A stretch of 35,440 nucleotides of DNA from Cyanobacteria bacterium bin.51 (GCA_013203655.1 JABMPN010000046.1:1-35440), one strand, 5' to 3'. Shown: positions 9,997 through 21,196, counted from the stretch's first letter. Numbers and translations are program-made. The notes: generated by a model not told the origin, from the sequence alone.

Positions 9997-10587
9997 ATGA
10001 AGCTCTTGATCCACGGACGCAATCTTGAGGTCACTCCAGCCATCCGCGATTACACGCAGGCCAAGTTAAGTCGAGCGATCAACCATTTCGAGGGTCTTGT
10101 CCAAGAGGCCGATGTCCATCTCTCCGTCGCGCGCAACCCGCGGGTTGCCCAGCAGACCGCCGAGGTCACGGTCTTTGCCAACGGCATGGTGATTCGAGCC
10201 CAGGAACGCAGCGAAAACCTGTATTCCAGCATCGACATGGTGGCTGGCAAGCTCAGTCGCCAGCTCAGGCGCTACAAGGAACGCCTCAACGACCATCATG
10301 GCGAAGAGTCTGCCGGGAAGCAGGTTGATCGGCTTGATGCTGAGGCCACTGTGGCGGCCATCCAGCCGGGTGATCTGATCGGTGACCGTGAGCCGGCCCT
10401 GCCGCCGCCGGCGGTGCGGCGGAAGTATTTCTCCATGCCACGCATGGGCCTGGAGGAAGCTCTCAATCAGCTGGAGCTGATTGACCACGACTTTTATGTC
10501 TACCGTGATAGTAAAAGTGGTGAAATTCAAGTAGTCTATCACCGCAATCATGGTGGCTATGGAGTGATCCAATCCAAGGAGTCCTGA
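9997..10587 (+). CDS. lrtA: Ribosome hibernation-promoting factor / light-repressed protein LrtA (HPF long form)
   Basis: MKLLIHGRNLEVTPAIRDYTQAKLSRAINHFEGLVQEADVHLSVARN... and C-terminal RRKYFSMPRMGLEEALNQLELIDHDFYVYRDSKSGEIQVVYHRNHGGYGVI. Start at 9997 preferred (AGAGGTG upstream); in-frame 9982 ATG is an alternative. Confidence 0.95.
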   Translation: MKLLIHGRNLEVTPAIRDYTQAKLSRAINHFEGLVQEADVHLSVARNPRVAQQTAEVTVFANGMVIRAQERSENLYSSIDMVAGKLSRQLRRYKERLNDHHGEESAGKQVDRLDAEATVAAIQPGDLIGDREPALPPPAVRRKYFSMPRMGLEEALNQLELIDHDFYVYRDSKSGEIQVVYHRNHGGYGVIQSKES

Positions 10588-10591
10588 GCGT

Positions 10592-11317
10592 TTGGCCCGC
10601 GATCGCCCTGATCTTGCTCCCCTGATCGATCACGCCCTGCTCGATCCCCACCAAGGTCGGGAGGCGATAGAGCGTTGCTGCGACCAGGCCAGGCACTTCG
10701 GCTTTGCCGGTGTGTGTGTGTCCTCCCGCTGGCTGCCGGTCGCCCGGGAGCGGCTCGGGCGTGACACCAAGGTGAAATTGATCGGGGTGGTGGCCTTCCC
10801 TTTCGGCGCCGTGCCCAGCGCGATCAAGCGAGCTGAGGCTGAGGCTGCGGCGGAGGCCGGTGCCGATGAGCTCGATCTGGTGCCGGATTTCGGTGCCCTT
10901 GCCGATGGCCATGGCGGCGCCATCTACGACGAGATCGCCTCGATTGTCGAGCTGGGTCTGCCGGTGAAGGTGATTCTCGAAGCGGGGCGACTGGGGCGCG
11001 AAGCCCTGCAGTTGCTCGTGGAGGCCTCGATCGACGCCGGGGCCGCCTTTCTTAAGACCGGCAGTGGGTTCGGGCCGGCCGCCACCGCCGGCCAAGTCAG
11101 TGAGCTGCGGGAGTTGGCGCGTGGCCGTGCCGCCATCAAGGCCTCCGGGGGAATCACCGGCCTGGAGCAGGCCTTCGCCTTGGTCGAAGCGGGAGCCAGC
11201 AGGCTGGGCACCAGCCGGGGCGTGGCCCTGATCGAGGCCCTGCGTCGTCCACCCTCCACTGATCCTGCGCCCCGCATTCCATCGACGAACCGCCAGAACG
11301 GGGATGGGCCGACGTGA
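10592..11317 (+). CDS. deoC: Deoxyribose-phosphate aldolase
   Basis: 241 aa; LAPLIDHALLDP, FGFAGVCVSSRW, VKVILEAGRL, AAFLKTGSGFGPAATA, IKASGGI; TTG start 4 nt after the lrtA stop. Confidence 0.94.
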   Translation: MARDRPDLAPLIDHALLDPHQGREAIERCCDQARHFGFAGVCVSSRWLPVARERLGRDTKVKLIGVVAFPFGAVPSAIKRAEAEAAAEAGADELDLVPDFGALADGHGGAIYDEIASIVELGLPVKVILEAGRLGREALQLLVEASIDAGAAFLKTGSGFGPAATAGQVSELRELARGRAAIKASGGITGLEQAFALVEAGASRLGTSRGVALIEALRRPPSTDPAPRIPSTNRQNGDGPT

Positions 11318-12144
11318 GTCCGGACGGACGGATTGAGGGCTTGTGCCTCAAATCGGGCCCCCTCGGTGAGAACGATCGTCTGCTCACCCTGCTCAGCGAT
11401 GGCGAAGGCCTGAGCCGGCTGGCGGTACCGGGCGCCCGCAGGCCCCGTAGCAGCCTGGCGGCGGCTGTGCCGCTGTCACTGCTGCAGCTACAGGTGAGTG
11501 GGGGCAGCGGCCTGCGACGGGTTCGTCAGCTCAAGGTGCTGCGCAGCTACAGCCAGCTGGCCCAACGGCTGGAAACCCTGGCGGTCGCCCAGGCCCTTGC
11601 CGAGCTCTGCCTGCAGCTGGTGCCCAGTGGGGATGGGGTGGCCGGGGTCCTCGACGACTTGTTGATGCAGTTGGGTCGCCTGGAGCAGGTGGTCAAGGAG
11701 CACCAGCCCAACCTCGAGGCCCTGGCGATCGCCGTACAGGGCAGCGTCCACCTGCTCGCCCTCGGCGGCTACGGGCTGCCGCTGCAGAGCTGCGCCCGCA
11801 GTGGCCGTGCGCTGGAGCCCCCCGTGGGGAACTGGGACTGGCGCTGCAGCCTGCTGCCCAGCGTGGGCCTGCTGATCGGGGCCGAAGCGGGCGCCGTGCA
11901 GGTGCTCAATGCCTCGGAGCTGGCGCTGTTGCAGCGCCTGCCGCGGCCCGGGCTGCCCCGACGCCAGGACGGAACCCTGATCGGGCCGGAAGGGGTGTGG
12001 CTGCGGCTTCTGCAATTGGTGGAGGTGTGGGGTGGTGAACACCTGGGCCGCCGCTGCCGTGCCTTCAGCCTGTTGCGCGGCTGTTTCGAGCCATCCACCC
12101 GGTTGGCCATGGGCTCTGAGCCATCATTGCCCCGTAACGGTTGA
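11314..12144 (+). CDS. recO: DNA repair protein RecO
   Basis: 276 aa; RIEGLCLKSGPLGENDRLLTLLSDGEGLSRLAVPGARRPRSSLAAAVPLSLLQLQV is a RecO N-terminal OB domain; GTG start overlaps the deoC stop (GTGA). Confidence 0.93.
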   Translation: MSPDGRIEGLCLKSGPLGENDRLLTLLSDGEGLSRLAVPGARRPRSSLAAAVPLSLLQLQVSGGSGLRRVRQLKVLRSYSQLAQRLETLAVAQALAELCLQLVPSGDGVAGVLDDLLMQLGRLEQVVKEHQPNLEALAIAVQGSVHLLALGGYGLPLQSCARSGRALEPPVGNWDWRCSLLPSVGLLIGAEAGAVQVLNASELALLQRLPRPGLPRRQDGTLIGPEGVWLRLLQLVEVWGGEHLGRRCRAFSLLRGCFEPSTRLAMGSEPSLPRNG

Positions 12145-12148
12145 CACC

Positions 12149-13558
12149 TTGAGCGGATACTCCAGACCCACGCCCCCGCCGGGGCCGGCCGATGCCGCAG
12201 CCAAACGGGACGAAGCCAATCAGGGCTCACCGAAAGGGAAGGAAGGGCTTGAGGCGGTGCTGGCCCTGCCGGAGTTCCGGCGGCTGTGGATCGGGCAGAT
12301 CTTCTCCCAGCTGGCCGACAGGTTCTACATCGTGCTGATGGTGTTCCTGATCGCCCAGTACTGGGTCACCGACACCCCCCAGGACAATGGAGCTCTGGCC
12401 GAGGCCGCCGCCACCCTGCGGCTCGACTTCGAGACCCGCACCCAGATGATCACCCTGCTGGCCACAGGGATCTATGTCGCCAATACCTTGCCCGCCATGC
12501 TCCTGGGCACGGTGGCTGGGGTCTGGGCTGACCGCTGGCCAAAGCGTCAGGTGATGGTCGCCTCCAATGCCCTGCGGGGCGGCCTGGTGCTGCTGGCTCC
12601 TCTGGCCCTGATTCCGGGCCCCTATCTGTTCGGCCTGAGCTGGGGGTACTGGGGACTGATCGGGATGACGCTGCTCGAATCGGTACTGACCCAGTTCTTC
12701 GCCCCGGCCGAGCAGGCTGCCATCCCCCTGCTGGTGCCTAGGCCGCTGCTGTTGCCTGCGATTTCCCTGTATCAGGCCACCAGCATGGGTGCCACGATCG
12801 TGGGCTTTGCCCTGGGCGACCCGGTGCTGCGGTTGTTGCGCAACGGCTTCGCGGCGATCGGGATCGGCGGAGGCGAGTTCGTGCTTCTGCCGCTCTGCTA
12901 CGGGTTGGCTGCTTTTTCGATCAGCACCATTTCGATTCGGGAAACGCCGCGGGAGGAACGCGGGACCAGCGTCTGGAGTGAAATTGCCGAAGGGTTCGAG
13001 GTGTTGCGCGAGCGGCCACGCCTGCGCAGCGCCATGCTCCAGCTGGTGCTCCTGTACAGCATTCTTGCGGCGCTTTACGTTCTGGCGATCAGCCTGGCTT
13101 CAGCCATCAAGGGACTCGGCCCCACCCAGTTCGGAACCCTGCTGGCGATGAGCGGCGTGGGCATGGCGGTGGGCGCCCTGGCCGTGGCCCAGCTCGGTCA
13201 AGGCCTGCGCCGCCGGCTGATGGCCACCTCCGGACTGGGCCTGATTTCTTTCAGCCTGGTCCTGCTCGGCCAGGTCACAGGCAACTTGGTGCTCACCCTC
13301 GCATTCTGTGCTCTGCTTGGACTTGGTGCTTCTCTGCTGGCAATCCCGGCCCAGACCACCATCCAGGAGGACACGCCAGAGCCCTTGCGCGGCAAGGTGT
13401 TTGGCCTGCAGAATAATCTGATCAACATCGCTCTCAGCCTGCCGCTGGTCCTGGCGGGAACCGTGGTGAGTCGCTACGGGCTGCTGCCGGTGCTCTGGAT
13501 CCTGGCGGCGATCGCCGGCGTCGCGGCCCTGCTGGAGCAGCCCTGGCGCCGCTGCTAG
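12149..13558 (+). CDS. Major facilitator superfamily transporter
   Basis: Many hydrophobic segments; LPEFRRLWIGQIFSQLADRFYIVLMVFLIAQ, GVWADRWPKRQVMV. Listed ORF begins 12032; TTG at 12149 is a plausible start just after recO. Confidence 0.85.
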   Translation: MSGYSRPTPPPGPADAAAKRDEANQGSPKGKEGLEAVLALPEFRRLWIGQIFSQLADRFYIVLMVFLIAQYWVTDTPQDNGALAEAAATLRLDFETRTQMITLLATGIYVANTLPAMLLGTVAGVWADRWPKRQVMVASNALRGGLVLLAPLALIPGPYLFGLSWGYWGLIGMTLLESVLTQFFAPAEQAAIPLLVPRPLLLPAISLYQATSMGATIVGFALGDPVLRLLRNGFAAIGIGGGEFVLLPLCYGLAAFSISTISIRETPREERGTSVWSEIAEGFEVLRERPRLRSAMLQLVLLYSILAALYVLAISLASAIKGLGPTQFGTLLAMSGVGMAVGALAVAQLGQGLRRRLMATSGLGLISFSLVLLGQVTGNLVLTLAFCALLGLGASLLAIPAQTTIQEDTPEPLRGKVFGLQNNLINIALSLPLVLAGTVVSRYGLLPVLWILAAIAGVAALLEQPWRRC

Positions 13559-13584
13559 CGTTCAGGTCCAGAAGAGCGAGGCAG

Positions 13585-14838
13585 GTGGCTCATATCGCCT
13601 GGCTGGGCAAGAAATCCCCTTTCTGCGGCAATGTCTCCTACGGCCTCTCCACCACCGAGCGGCTCCAGCAGCTGGGCCACCGCATCAGCTTCATTCACTT
13701 CGATAATCCGTCAGCCGGCCTGGGTTTTGGCTGGGATGGCCTGCAACTCGAAGGCCGCCAGGCCCGATCCAATGGCCACGCCCGATCCAATGGCCACGCC
13801 CGATCCAGTGCTGACAGCCGATCGGAGGGCGACAGCGGTGATGTGGCCTTGCCCTATCTGGTCAAATCCCAGGCTTACACGATCCCTTCGCCCGGAGCGC
13901 AACGGGAGCTGCGCGAATCGCTCGAACAGCTCAAGCCTGACCTCGTCCACGCCAGCCTCACCCTCTCACCGCTGGATTTTCGGCTCCCAGACCTTTGCCA
14001 GCACCTGGGCGTCCCACTGGTGGCCACCTTCCATCCGGCTTTTGATGCGGGCTTGCGCAACCTGTCGGCCGGGACCCAGCAGCTGACTTATCAGATCTAT
14101 GCACCGACGCTGGCCAAGTTCGACCGGGTGATCGTGTTCTCCGATCGGCAGGCAGAGCTGCTCGCCCGGCTCGGGGTGCGTGAGGAGCGTCTGGCTGTCA
14201 TCCCCAACGGGGTGGACACTGACCGCTGGCAACCCGCCCCCACCGGCGCGATCACGGCTGAACTCGCCCAGTTGCGAAGGCGTTTCCAAGGTCGTCGGGT
14301 GTTCCTCTACATGGGCCGGTTGGCCACTGAGAAGAATGTGGAGGCCTTGCTGAAGGCCTGGCGGCTGGTCCGTCCCCAGGGCTGCGTGCTGCTGATCGTC
14401 GGCGACGGCCCCCTGCGCTCCTCGCTGATGGCGAGCTCTGATGACCGCGATGTGGAGTGGTGGGGCGATGAAGCCGACCGCGACAAGCGGGTGGCCCTGT
14501 TGCAGCTCACCGAGGTCTTTTTGCTGCCCTCGCTGGTGGAGGGCCTGTCCCTGGCCCTGCTGGAGGCGATGGCCTGCGGAACCGCCTGTGTGGCCACCGA
14601 TGCCGGTGCCGACGGTGAGGTGCTTGAGGGCGGCGCCGGCATCGTGATCAGTACCCAGGGGGTCACCACCCAGCTGCGCACCCTGTTGCCGGTGCTGCGG
14701 GATCAGCCGGTCCTGACGGCCGCACTCGGGGCCCGCGCCCGCGCCCGCGCCCTGGAGCGCTACACCCTCAGGCGCAACATCGAATCGCTCGAATCGCTCT
14801 ATGCCGAGCTGGTTCCCTTGCCATCGCTGGCGGCCTGA
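13585..14838 (+). CDS. GT4-family glycosyltransferase, possibly DgdA-like digalactosyldiacylglycerol synthase
   Basis: MAHIAWLGKKSPFCGNVSYGLSTTERL, LAVIPNGVDTDRWQP, FLYMGRLATEKNVEALLKAW, LPSLVEGLSLALLEAMACGTACVATDAGADGEVL (GT4 nucleotide-sugar site). The DgdA assignment is from memory of the N-terminus only. Confidence 0.88.
   Translation: MAHIAWLGKKSPFCGNVSYGLSTTERLQQLGHRISFIHFDNPSAGLGFGWDGLQLEGRQARSNGHARSNGHARSSADSRSEGDSGDVALPYLVKSQAYTIPSPGAQRELRESLEQLKPDLVHASLTLSPLDFRLPDLCQHLGVPLVATFHPAFDAGLRNLSAGTQQLTYQIYAPTLAKFDRVIVFSDRQAELLARLGVREERLAVIPNGVDTDRWQPAPTGAITAELAQLRRRFQGRRVFLYMGRLATEKNVEALLKAWRLVRPQGCVLLIVGDGPLRSSLMASSDDRDVEWWGDEADRDKRVALLQLTEVFLLPSLVEGLSLALLEAMACGTACVATDAGADGEVLEGGAGIVISTQGVTTQLRTLLPVLRDQPVLTAALGARARARALERYTLRRNIESLESLYAELVPLPSLAA
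13763..13808 (+). repeat. 18-bp in-frame tandem repeat (2 full copies plus partial third) inside the glycosyltransferase gene
   Basis: CCCGATCCAATGGCCACG at 13763-13780 and 13781-13798, then CCCGATCCAG; encodes ARSNGH ARSNGH ARSS. Confidence 0.95.
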
Positions 14839-14859
14839 GTCTGGCCTCGGGCGGGTCGC

Positions 14860-16230
14860 TCAGCCGAGCATCGCGGCCTCCAGTCGGCTGCGGATCACTG
14901 CAGTGAGCTGGTCGACTGCGGTCCGGCGATCCGAGCGATAAAGCCCGAATTGTTCACGAACCTCGATCGACTCGCCCACCACGATCGTCACCCGGCGAGG
15001 CCCCAGCGAGGGGTGATCTTCCTCCTGGGGACTGCGGATCCAGGCGATCGCCCCCCAGAGGATCAGCAGCAGCTCGCCGTAGCGGTCGATGCTGGGCTTT
15101 TCTGCCACGTAGGAGCCGCTGATCGAGGCAAACTGCTCCGCCAGCCGCATGTGATTCATCTGGATGGCGGCTTCCTGGGCGCTCCAGTCGGCCAGGCTGC
15201 GCTCCAGGGCGGAACGGCCCTCCAGGTCGTCGCGATAGATGGCTTGCCACCCCGCCTGCTCGATGCGGTGGCAGCGCTCCACAATCGAGCCCTTGGGCCG
15301 CAGCTTGAAATGGGCCTCGGCCTGCGCCAGGGCCCTTTCCCGCAGGCGCACGAGCCTGGCCTGGAAGACGGGTTCGGCGCTGCAGGGCGTTTCTGTCTGC
15401 CCGGGGGGCTGCTCGTCGGTGGGCTGCCCTGGGGGCTGGTCGTAAAAAGCTTCCAGCTGGCCAAGCAGTTGTTCGGCCAGGTGAATCAGACGGCCATAGC
15501 GCCGCTCGGGTTCTGCTGCAGCTCCGGTTGCTGGGAGTCCCAGCAGATCCTCCATCCGGCCCAGTAGCTGATCGATCCGGTTCCAGTCGCAATCCACCAG
15601 GTGGTATTTCAGCGCCACCGGCACGATCACGACCCTTTCGTCGCGCTCCGCGGCGGCGAGATCCTCGCAGCACCAGAAGGCCATCTGGGCCAGGCCGGGC
15701 TCAAGCGGGCCGAGCAGTTCCCCATGGTTGTTGGTGCCCCCTTCCGGCGCGATCGCCATCGGGAAGGGGCCATGGGCGCACAGGTCGCGGGCCGTTTTCA
15801 GGGCCCGGCGATCGAGTTTGCCGCGCCTGATCGTGATTCCACCCAGTTTCGAGAGCATCCAGCCGGCCGCTTGGCCGGCCCAGAGCGGAATGCCCCGGTC
15901 GTAGAGGAACTGGCCGTGCACGGGCTGCGTCAGGGGCAGCTTCAAACGCCGGGCCGCCTTGGGTACCTCCTTCCAGACCAGTTGGGCCATCACCAGGGGG
16001 TCGGTGGTGGAGGGATGGCGAAAGGCGATCAGCAGCCGGATTCGGCCGGCCTGGCCATCGGCGAACAAGCGGGCCAGGGTTTCGCCGCCGCGGACCTCCA
16101 CAGCCCGGACGCCGCGCCAACGCAGCACCAAGGGCAACACCAGCCGTGTCAGGCGATGGAACCAGGGGGTGTAATCCGGTGGGATGAACCGAAGGCCGGG
16201 CTGGACGCCCTGAATCGCGGCGCTAGGCAT
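14860..16230 (-). CDS. PlsC-like 1-acyl-glycerol-3-phosphate acyltransferase family protein
   Basis: 456 aa; IAFRHPSTTDPLVM (HX4D-type motif), GGITIRRGKLDRRALKTARDL, FPMAIAPEGGTNNHGELLGPLEPGLAQMAFW. Confidence 0.82.
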   Translation of the reverse strand: MPSAAIQGVQPGLRFIPPDYTPWFHRLTRLVLPLVLRWRGVRAVEVRGGETLARLFADGQAGRIRLLIAFRHPSTTDPLVMAQLVWKEVPKAARRLKLPLTQPVHGQFLYDRGIPLWAGQAAGWMLSKLGGITIRRGKLDRRALKTARDLCAHGPFPMAIAPEGGTNNHGELLGPLEPGLAQMAFWCCEDLAAAERDERVVIVPVALKYHLVDCDWNRIDQLLGRMEDLLGLPATGAAAEPERRYGRLIHLAEQLLGQLEAFYDQPPGQPTDEQPPGQTETPCSAEPVFQARLVRLRERALAQAEAHFKLRPKGSIVERCHRIEQAGWQAIYRDDLEGRSALERSLADWSAQEAAIQMNHMRLAEQFASISGSYVAEKPSIDRYGELLLILWGAIAWIRSPQEEDHPSLGPRRVTIVVGESIEVREQFGLYRSDRRTAVDQLTAVIRSRLEAAMLG

Positions 16231-16354
16231 GGGGTTCCAAGGGCAGCGACAGCAGAATCACCTGCCGGGAGCTCACAGTCTGCGGGGGCAGGGACAGCGT
16301 CAGGGACTGGGCAACAGAAGGGGGTGATCGGAGCAGCGGTTGTCCGCGGTTGAC

Positions 16355-16791
16355 TCAGCCGAACCGTGCGCTCCAACTGCGGACCAGCTGGTCGGCTTCG
16401 GCGCTGCCCTCGGCTGGGACCCTGGGGAGAGAATCCTTATCGGTGGCCGGGCTGTAGGGGCTCTGTTTGACCTCCAGCATCACCGAATCCGGCTGCAGTG
16501 CCACCAAGGTGTGGAACTGGCCATCGGCGATCTCGATGCCGCGCAGCCCTGTGGCGGCATTGAGCCGCTCCTGCCCCCGCACCTGGCCGGATCCATCGAG
16601 CAGCAGCAGGCCGATTGCCCCCTGCAGCACCACCAAACACTCGAAGGCGGCGGCGGGGTCGCAGCGCAGGTTGCGGTGGGGCCTCACGTAGGTGCCGGGC
16701 TGCAGCACGTTGAGATTCCTGCGCAGTCGCGGGGACCGGCGTGCCTCCCGGGCCACGGCATCGAAAAAGGCCTGGTCGAGCCGCTTGAGCA

Positions 16792-16792
<1 letters not shown>
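16355..16792 (-). CDS. WbuC-family cupin-fold protein
   Basis: From internal ATG: MLKRLDQAFFDAVAREARRSPRLRRNLNVLQPGTYVRPHRNLRCDPAAAFECLVVLQGAIGLLLLD...LEVKQSPYSPATDKDSLPRVPAEGS; WbuC-type N-x-H and PHRH-like cupin motifs. Confidence 0.8.
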
Positions 16793-17484
<692 letters not shown>

Positions 17485-17536
17485 GGCGTCGGGGGTTTGC
17501 AGGAGAACTTCTCCTGCCAAGTATGGGAACGGCGGC

Positions 17537-19024
17537 TCAGTCGAGCGTCTGCTGGACTGCTGCTGCAGCTTCTTCGCCGCTGCGCACCGCCCCCTCGAAA
17601 AAGCCCGGCCAGCGCTCGGCCACCTCTGTGCCCGCCCAGAACACCTGGCCATGGGGCCGGCGCAGGGCGTCGCCGCAACGGCTCCACAGCCCCGGCGGCA
17701 TCCAGGCGGCATAGGCGCCGCCGACGAACGGCATGGTCGGCCAGTCCTTGACCACAAAGGCCACCGGACTCAGGGCCTGCGACCCGAGATAGGCGGCCAG
17801 ATCGCTGAGCACCGCCTGCTTCCGCTTCGCTTCATCCAGCGTTGCCCAGCGCTGGTAGCGATGGCCCACCACGAAAGTGGCCAGCACGCCCCAACCGCTT
17901 TGGGGATCGGAGCTGTCGGCGACCAACTCCAGCCAGGGTCGGTCGCCGATGGCGATTCCCGAGAGCCCCAGCTCCCGCCACCAGGGGCTGGCGTACACCA
18001 CCAGCACCTTGGCGCAGGTGCCCATCACCATCTTCTGCTGCAGTTCCAGGCGGTCGGCGGGAAGCTCAGGTGTGAAGTGCAGGCGCGCGGCCATCGCCGG
18101 CGGCATCGCCACGATCGCGGCGCGGCAGGGGTGGTGCGCCCGGTCGGTCTGGACCAGAACGGGGTGACCGGCCCCAGCCCCTGGGAGATCGCCCTCGCCT
18201 TGGCGCTGCTGATGAACCATGGTCTGCAGCACGGCTCGCACCGGTTCTCCCAGCCGCACCACCCCCTCGCCCAGCTGCGTGGCCAGCAGGGATGGCAACT
18301 GGCCGGCGCCGCCATGCAGCAGCTCCTGCTCAGGCTGCTCGCGCTGGGAGGCGGTGCGCTGGCCCCAGAGCACATGCAACAGCGACACCTGCTCCGGCTC
18401 GGCTGGGCCGAGGAAGCCGACGGCGCGGCAGAAATAGGCGAAATACCAGGCGGCGAAGGGGGTGTGGGTGTGGGCGTCGATCCAGTCCTGGAAGCTGAGC
18501 TGATCCAGTTCAGCGGCGGCGGGATGGTGGTGGGGGTGACCTTCGGGCAACTGGGCCACCAGCTCCTGGAAGCGCGCCAGGGCCGCCATGGCGTCGTTCC
18601 AGTCGGCACTCGGCACCGCCGGCGGTTGGCCTTCGGGAAAGCCCTGGAAGAACCCGGCGAAGCTGCAGCGGCTTTCGCCGAACACCAGCACGGTCTTGCC
18701 GGTGTGGGGCGATTCGAAGCGGCGAATGCCGTGGCGATCGAGCAGGGCCAGAACGCGGGTCTGGCTGGGGCCGACCCACTGGCCGCCCAGGTCGATCCAG
18801 GGGGCATGCAGCCCTGCCAAGGTGCCACCGACCTTGCCACCCGCCAGCTGCAACCGCTGGCCGACCATGCGCCCACCCAGCTCAGGGGCTGCCTCGATCA
18901 GGCGCACTGAGCGGCCGGCCACCTGCAGCGCCCGGGCCGCCACCAGGCCGGCGAGACCGGCGCCGACCACCACCACATCGACGGGGCTCTCGCTCAGCGA
19001 ATCCGGGTTGTTCGGGATCACCAT
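17537..19024 (-). CDS. FAD-dependent amine oxidase
   Basis: 495 aa; [40 protein letters not shown] dinucleotide-binding motif and C-terminal [30 protein letters not shown]. Confidence 0.92.
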   Translation of the reverse strand: MVIPNNPDSLSESPVDVVVVGAGLAGLVAARALQVAGRSVRLIEAAPELGGRMVGQRLQLAGGKVGGTLAGLHAPWIDLGGQWVGPSQTRVLALLDRHGIRRFESPHTGKTVLVFGESRCSFAGFFQGFPEGQPPAVPSADWNDAMAALARFQELVAQLPEGHPHHHPAAAELDQLSFQDWIDAHTHTPFAAWYFAYFCRAVGFLGPAEPEQVSLLHVLWGQRTASQREQPEQELLHGGAGQLPSLLATQLGEGVVRLGEPVRAVLQTMVHQQRQGEGDLPGAGAGHPVLVQTDRAHHPCRAAIVAMPPAMAARLHFTPELPADRLELQQKMVMGTCAKVLVVYASPWWRELGLSGIAIGDRPWLELVADSSDPQSGWGVLATFVVGHRYQRWATLDEAKRKQAVLSDLAAYLGSQALSPVAFVVKDWPTMPFVGGAYAAWMPPGLWSRCGDALRRPHGQVFWAGTEVAERWPGFFEGAVRSGEEAAAAVQQTLD

Positions 19025-19797
19025 GTCACTGGGCCCGGCCCCCGAGATGGCCCGATGCTCTGTGCCAGGCAGGCCGTGAACGCCGCCACAGGATCGCTGG
19101 CCTCACGGATCGGCCTGCCGATCACCAGCAGGCTGGCGCCGGCAGCCAGGGCTTGATGGGGGCCCATCACCCGGGCCTGGTCGCCTGCTGCGCTTCCCCT
19201 TGGGCGGATGCCGGGTGTCACCAGCAGGAAGGGAAGTGGGTGAGAGGCCCGCAGCCGCCCCACTTCGTGGGCAGAGCAGACGGCACCACCCACACCGGCG
19301 GCCACCGCCAGGGCCGCCAGCCGTGAGCTGTGGCGCTCTAAGGGCTCGTCGACAGCCAGTTCGTCTCGAAAGCGGCCGGGGTCCCAGCTGGTGAGCACGG
19401 TCACGGCCAACAGGGTGGGGGCGGGCAGCCCGGCTTGCGCTGCTCCCGCCACCGCCGCCGCCTGGGCCGCCGCCAGCGCCTGGCTGCCGGCCGCGGCGTG
19501 GACCGTGATCAGCTCCGCTCCCAGGCGGGCGGCGCTGCCCACCGCCCCGGCCATGGTGGCTGGGATGTCGTGGAATTTCAGGTCAAGAAACACCCGCAGG
19601 CCGCGACGGCGCAGCTCAATCACCAACGCCGGCCCGCAGGCGATGAATAATTCCAGGCCCACCTTCACCCAGCGCAGGTCGGGCAGGCGATCCACCAGCG
19701 CCAGGGCCGAGGCGGCATCCGGGTAATCGAGCGCCACGATGATTCGATCAGCGGGCTCTCCACCCAGGGATGGAATCAAAGGGAGCTCACCGACCAT
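19018..19797 (-). CDS. pyrF: Orotidine 5'-phosphate decarboxylase
   Basis: [56 protein letters not shown]. Confidence 0.95.
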   Translation of the reverse strand: MVGELPLIPSLGGEPADRIIVALDYPDAASALALVDRLPDLRWVKVGLELFIACGPALVIELRRRGLRVFLDLKFHDIPATMAGAVGSAARLGAELITVHAAAGSQALAAAQAAAVAGAAQAGLPAPTLLAVTVLTSWDPGRFRDELAVDEPLERHSSRLAALAVAAGVGGAVCSAHEVGRLRASHPLPFLLVTPGIRPRGSAAGDQARVMGPHQALAAGASLLVIGRPIREASDPVAAFTACLAQSIGPSRGPGPVTW

Positions 19798-19825
19798 GGC
19801 TCAGATTAGGGATCCCACCCACCCA

Positions 19826-21061
19826 TCAGGCACTGATCAGCCGCCGGAATGTTTTCTTGCCGATCTGCAGCACCTTGCCGTGCAGCTCGGCGGCGGCGAA
19901 GGCCTGGAGTGGGTCGCCTAGTTTGTCGCCATCGAGACGTACCGCCCCCCCCCGGATCTGCCGCCGGGCCTCGCCGCCGCTGGCGCAGAGCCCCAGATCG
20001 CGCAGCAGAGCAAAGGCCTCAATGGGGAACTTCACTGCCGCCAGTGAGGCCTCCGGCACGGTCGCTTCTGCCGTACCGGTTGAACCCAGCGAGCCTGCGG
20101 CCCGGCCACTGCCTGCGGCCACCAAGGCTGCGGCATCGGCCTGGGCCGCCATGGCCGCATCCTGGCCATGGCGGCCGGCGGTGATCGCCAGGGCCATCGC
20201 CTTCTGGCGCTCCCGTCCGCCGGCCGGCAGCTCGGCGATGTTCAGCGCGGTGAGCAGGATCAGGTAGTCATTCACCACCGCATCGGGCAGTTTCTCCAGC
20301 TTCGAATACATCGAGAGCGGGTCGTCACAGAGCCCCACGGTGTTGCCCAGGCTTTTGCTCATCTTCTGCACCCCATCAAGCCCCGGCAGGATCGGCAGCA
20401 ACGCTCCGAACTGCGGGCGCTGGCCGAAATGGCGCTGCAGATCGCGGCCCATCGCCACATTGAACTTCTGGTCGGTACCACCCAGCTCCAGGTCGGAGCG
20501 CACCGCCACCGAGTCGTAGCCCTGCAGCAGCGGGTAAAGGAACTCGTGCAGGCTGATCGGCGTGCCGGAGCTGTAGCGGTTGGCGAACTCCTCCTTGGCC
20601 AGAATCTGCCCCACCGTGGCGGTGCCCAGCAGCTCGATCACCTGGGCCAGATCCAGGCCGGCGAGCCATTCGCTGTTACGGCGCACCTCCAGCCGGCCGG
20701 GGGTCTGGAAATCCAGCAGGGCACGCTCCGGCGACTGGCCCTGGCCGAGCTGGGCCAGATAGGTGGCGGCATTGGCCTCCACGGCGTCGGCACTGAGTTG
20801 CACCCGGGTGGCGCTCTTGCCGCTGGGATCGCCGATGCGGGCGGTGAAATCGCCGATGATCAGAACGGCGGTGTGGCCGGCGTCCTGGAAGGCCCGCAAC
20901 TTGCGGAACAGGATGCTGTGGCCGAGATGGATGTCGCTGCCGGTGGGGTCGATACCCAACTTGATCCGCAGGGGCCGGCCGGCTTGTCCCGCTTCGGCGA
21001 GCCGGGCTCTCAGGGCCTGATCAGGATCGCCCTCCCGCCCATCGGGAAACAGATCGGCCAT
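19826..21061 (-). CDS. tyrS: Tyrosyl-tRNA synthetase
   Basis: [23 protein letters not shown] (HIGH-type), [14 protein letters not shown] (KMSKS), [18 protein letters not shown]-terminal S4-like domain. Start likely [12 protein letters not shown] at 21061 (ORF open to 21118). Confidence 0.95.
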   Translation of the reverse strand: MADLFPDGREGDPDQALRARLAEAGQAGRPLRIKLGIDPTGSDIHLGHSILFRKLRAFQDAGHTAVLIIGDFTARIGDPSGKSATRVQLSADAVEANAATYLAQLGQGQSPERALLDFQTPGRLEVRRNSEWLAGLDLAQVIELLGTATVGQILAKEEFANRYSSGTPISLHEFLYPLLQGYDSVAVRSDLELGGTDQKFNVAMGRDLQRHFGQRPQFGALLPILPGLDGVQKMSKSLGNTVGLCDDPLSMYSKLEKLPDAVVNDYLILLTALNIAELPAGGRERQKAMALAITAGRHGQDAAMAAQADAAALVAAGSGRAAGSLGSTGTAEATVPEASLAAVKFPIEAFALLRDLGLCASGGEARRQIRGGAVRLDGDKLGDPLQAFAAAELHGKVLQIGKKTFRRLISA

Positions 21062-21196
21062 GCCCCTCTCCAGCCAAGGAGGCAAGCCGAACCCCTGCCC
21101 CTGCGGCGCCCCCACCATCTGGACCTGTTTCTCTTGAACGGCGATCGTAGGCAGCGACCCCGCTGGCCTCCATGGCTTGCCCAGACCACAGCCGGC

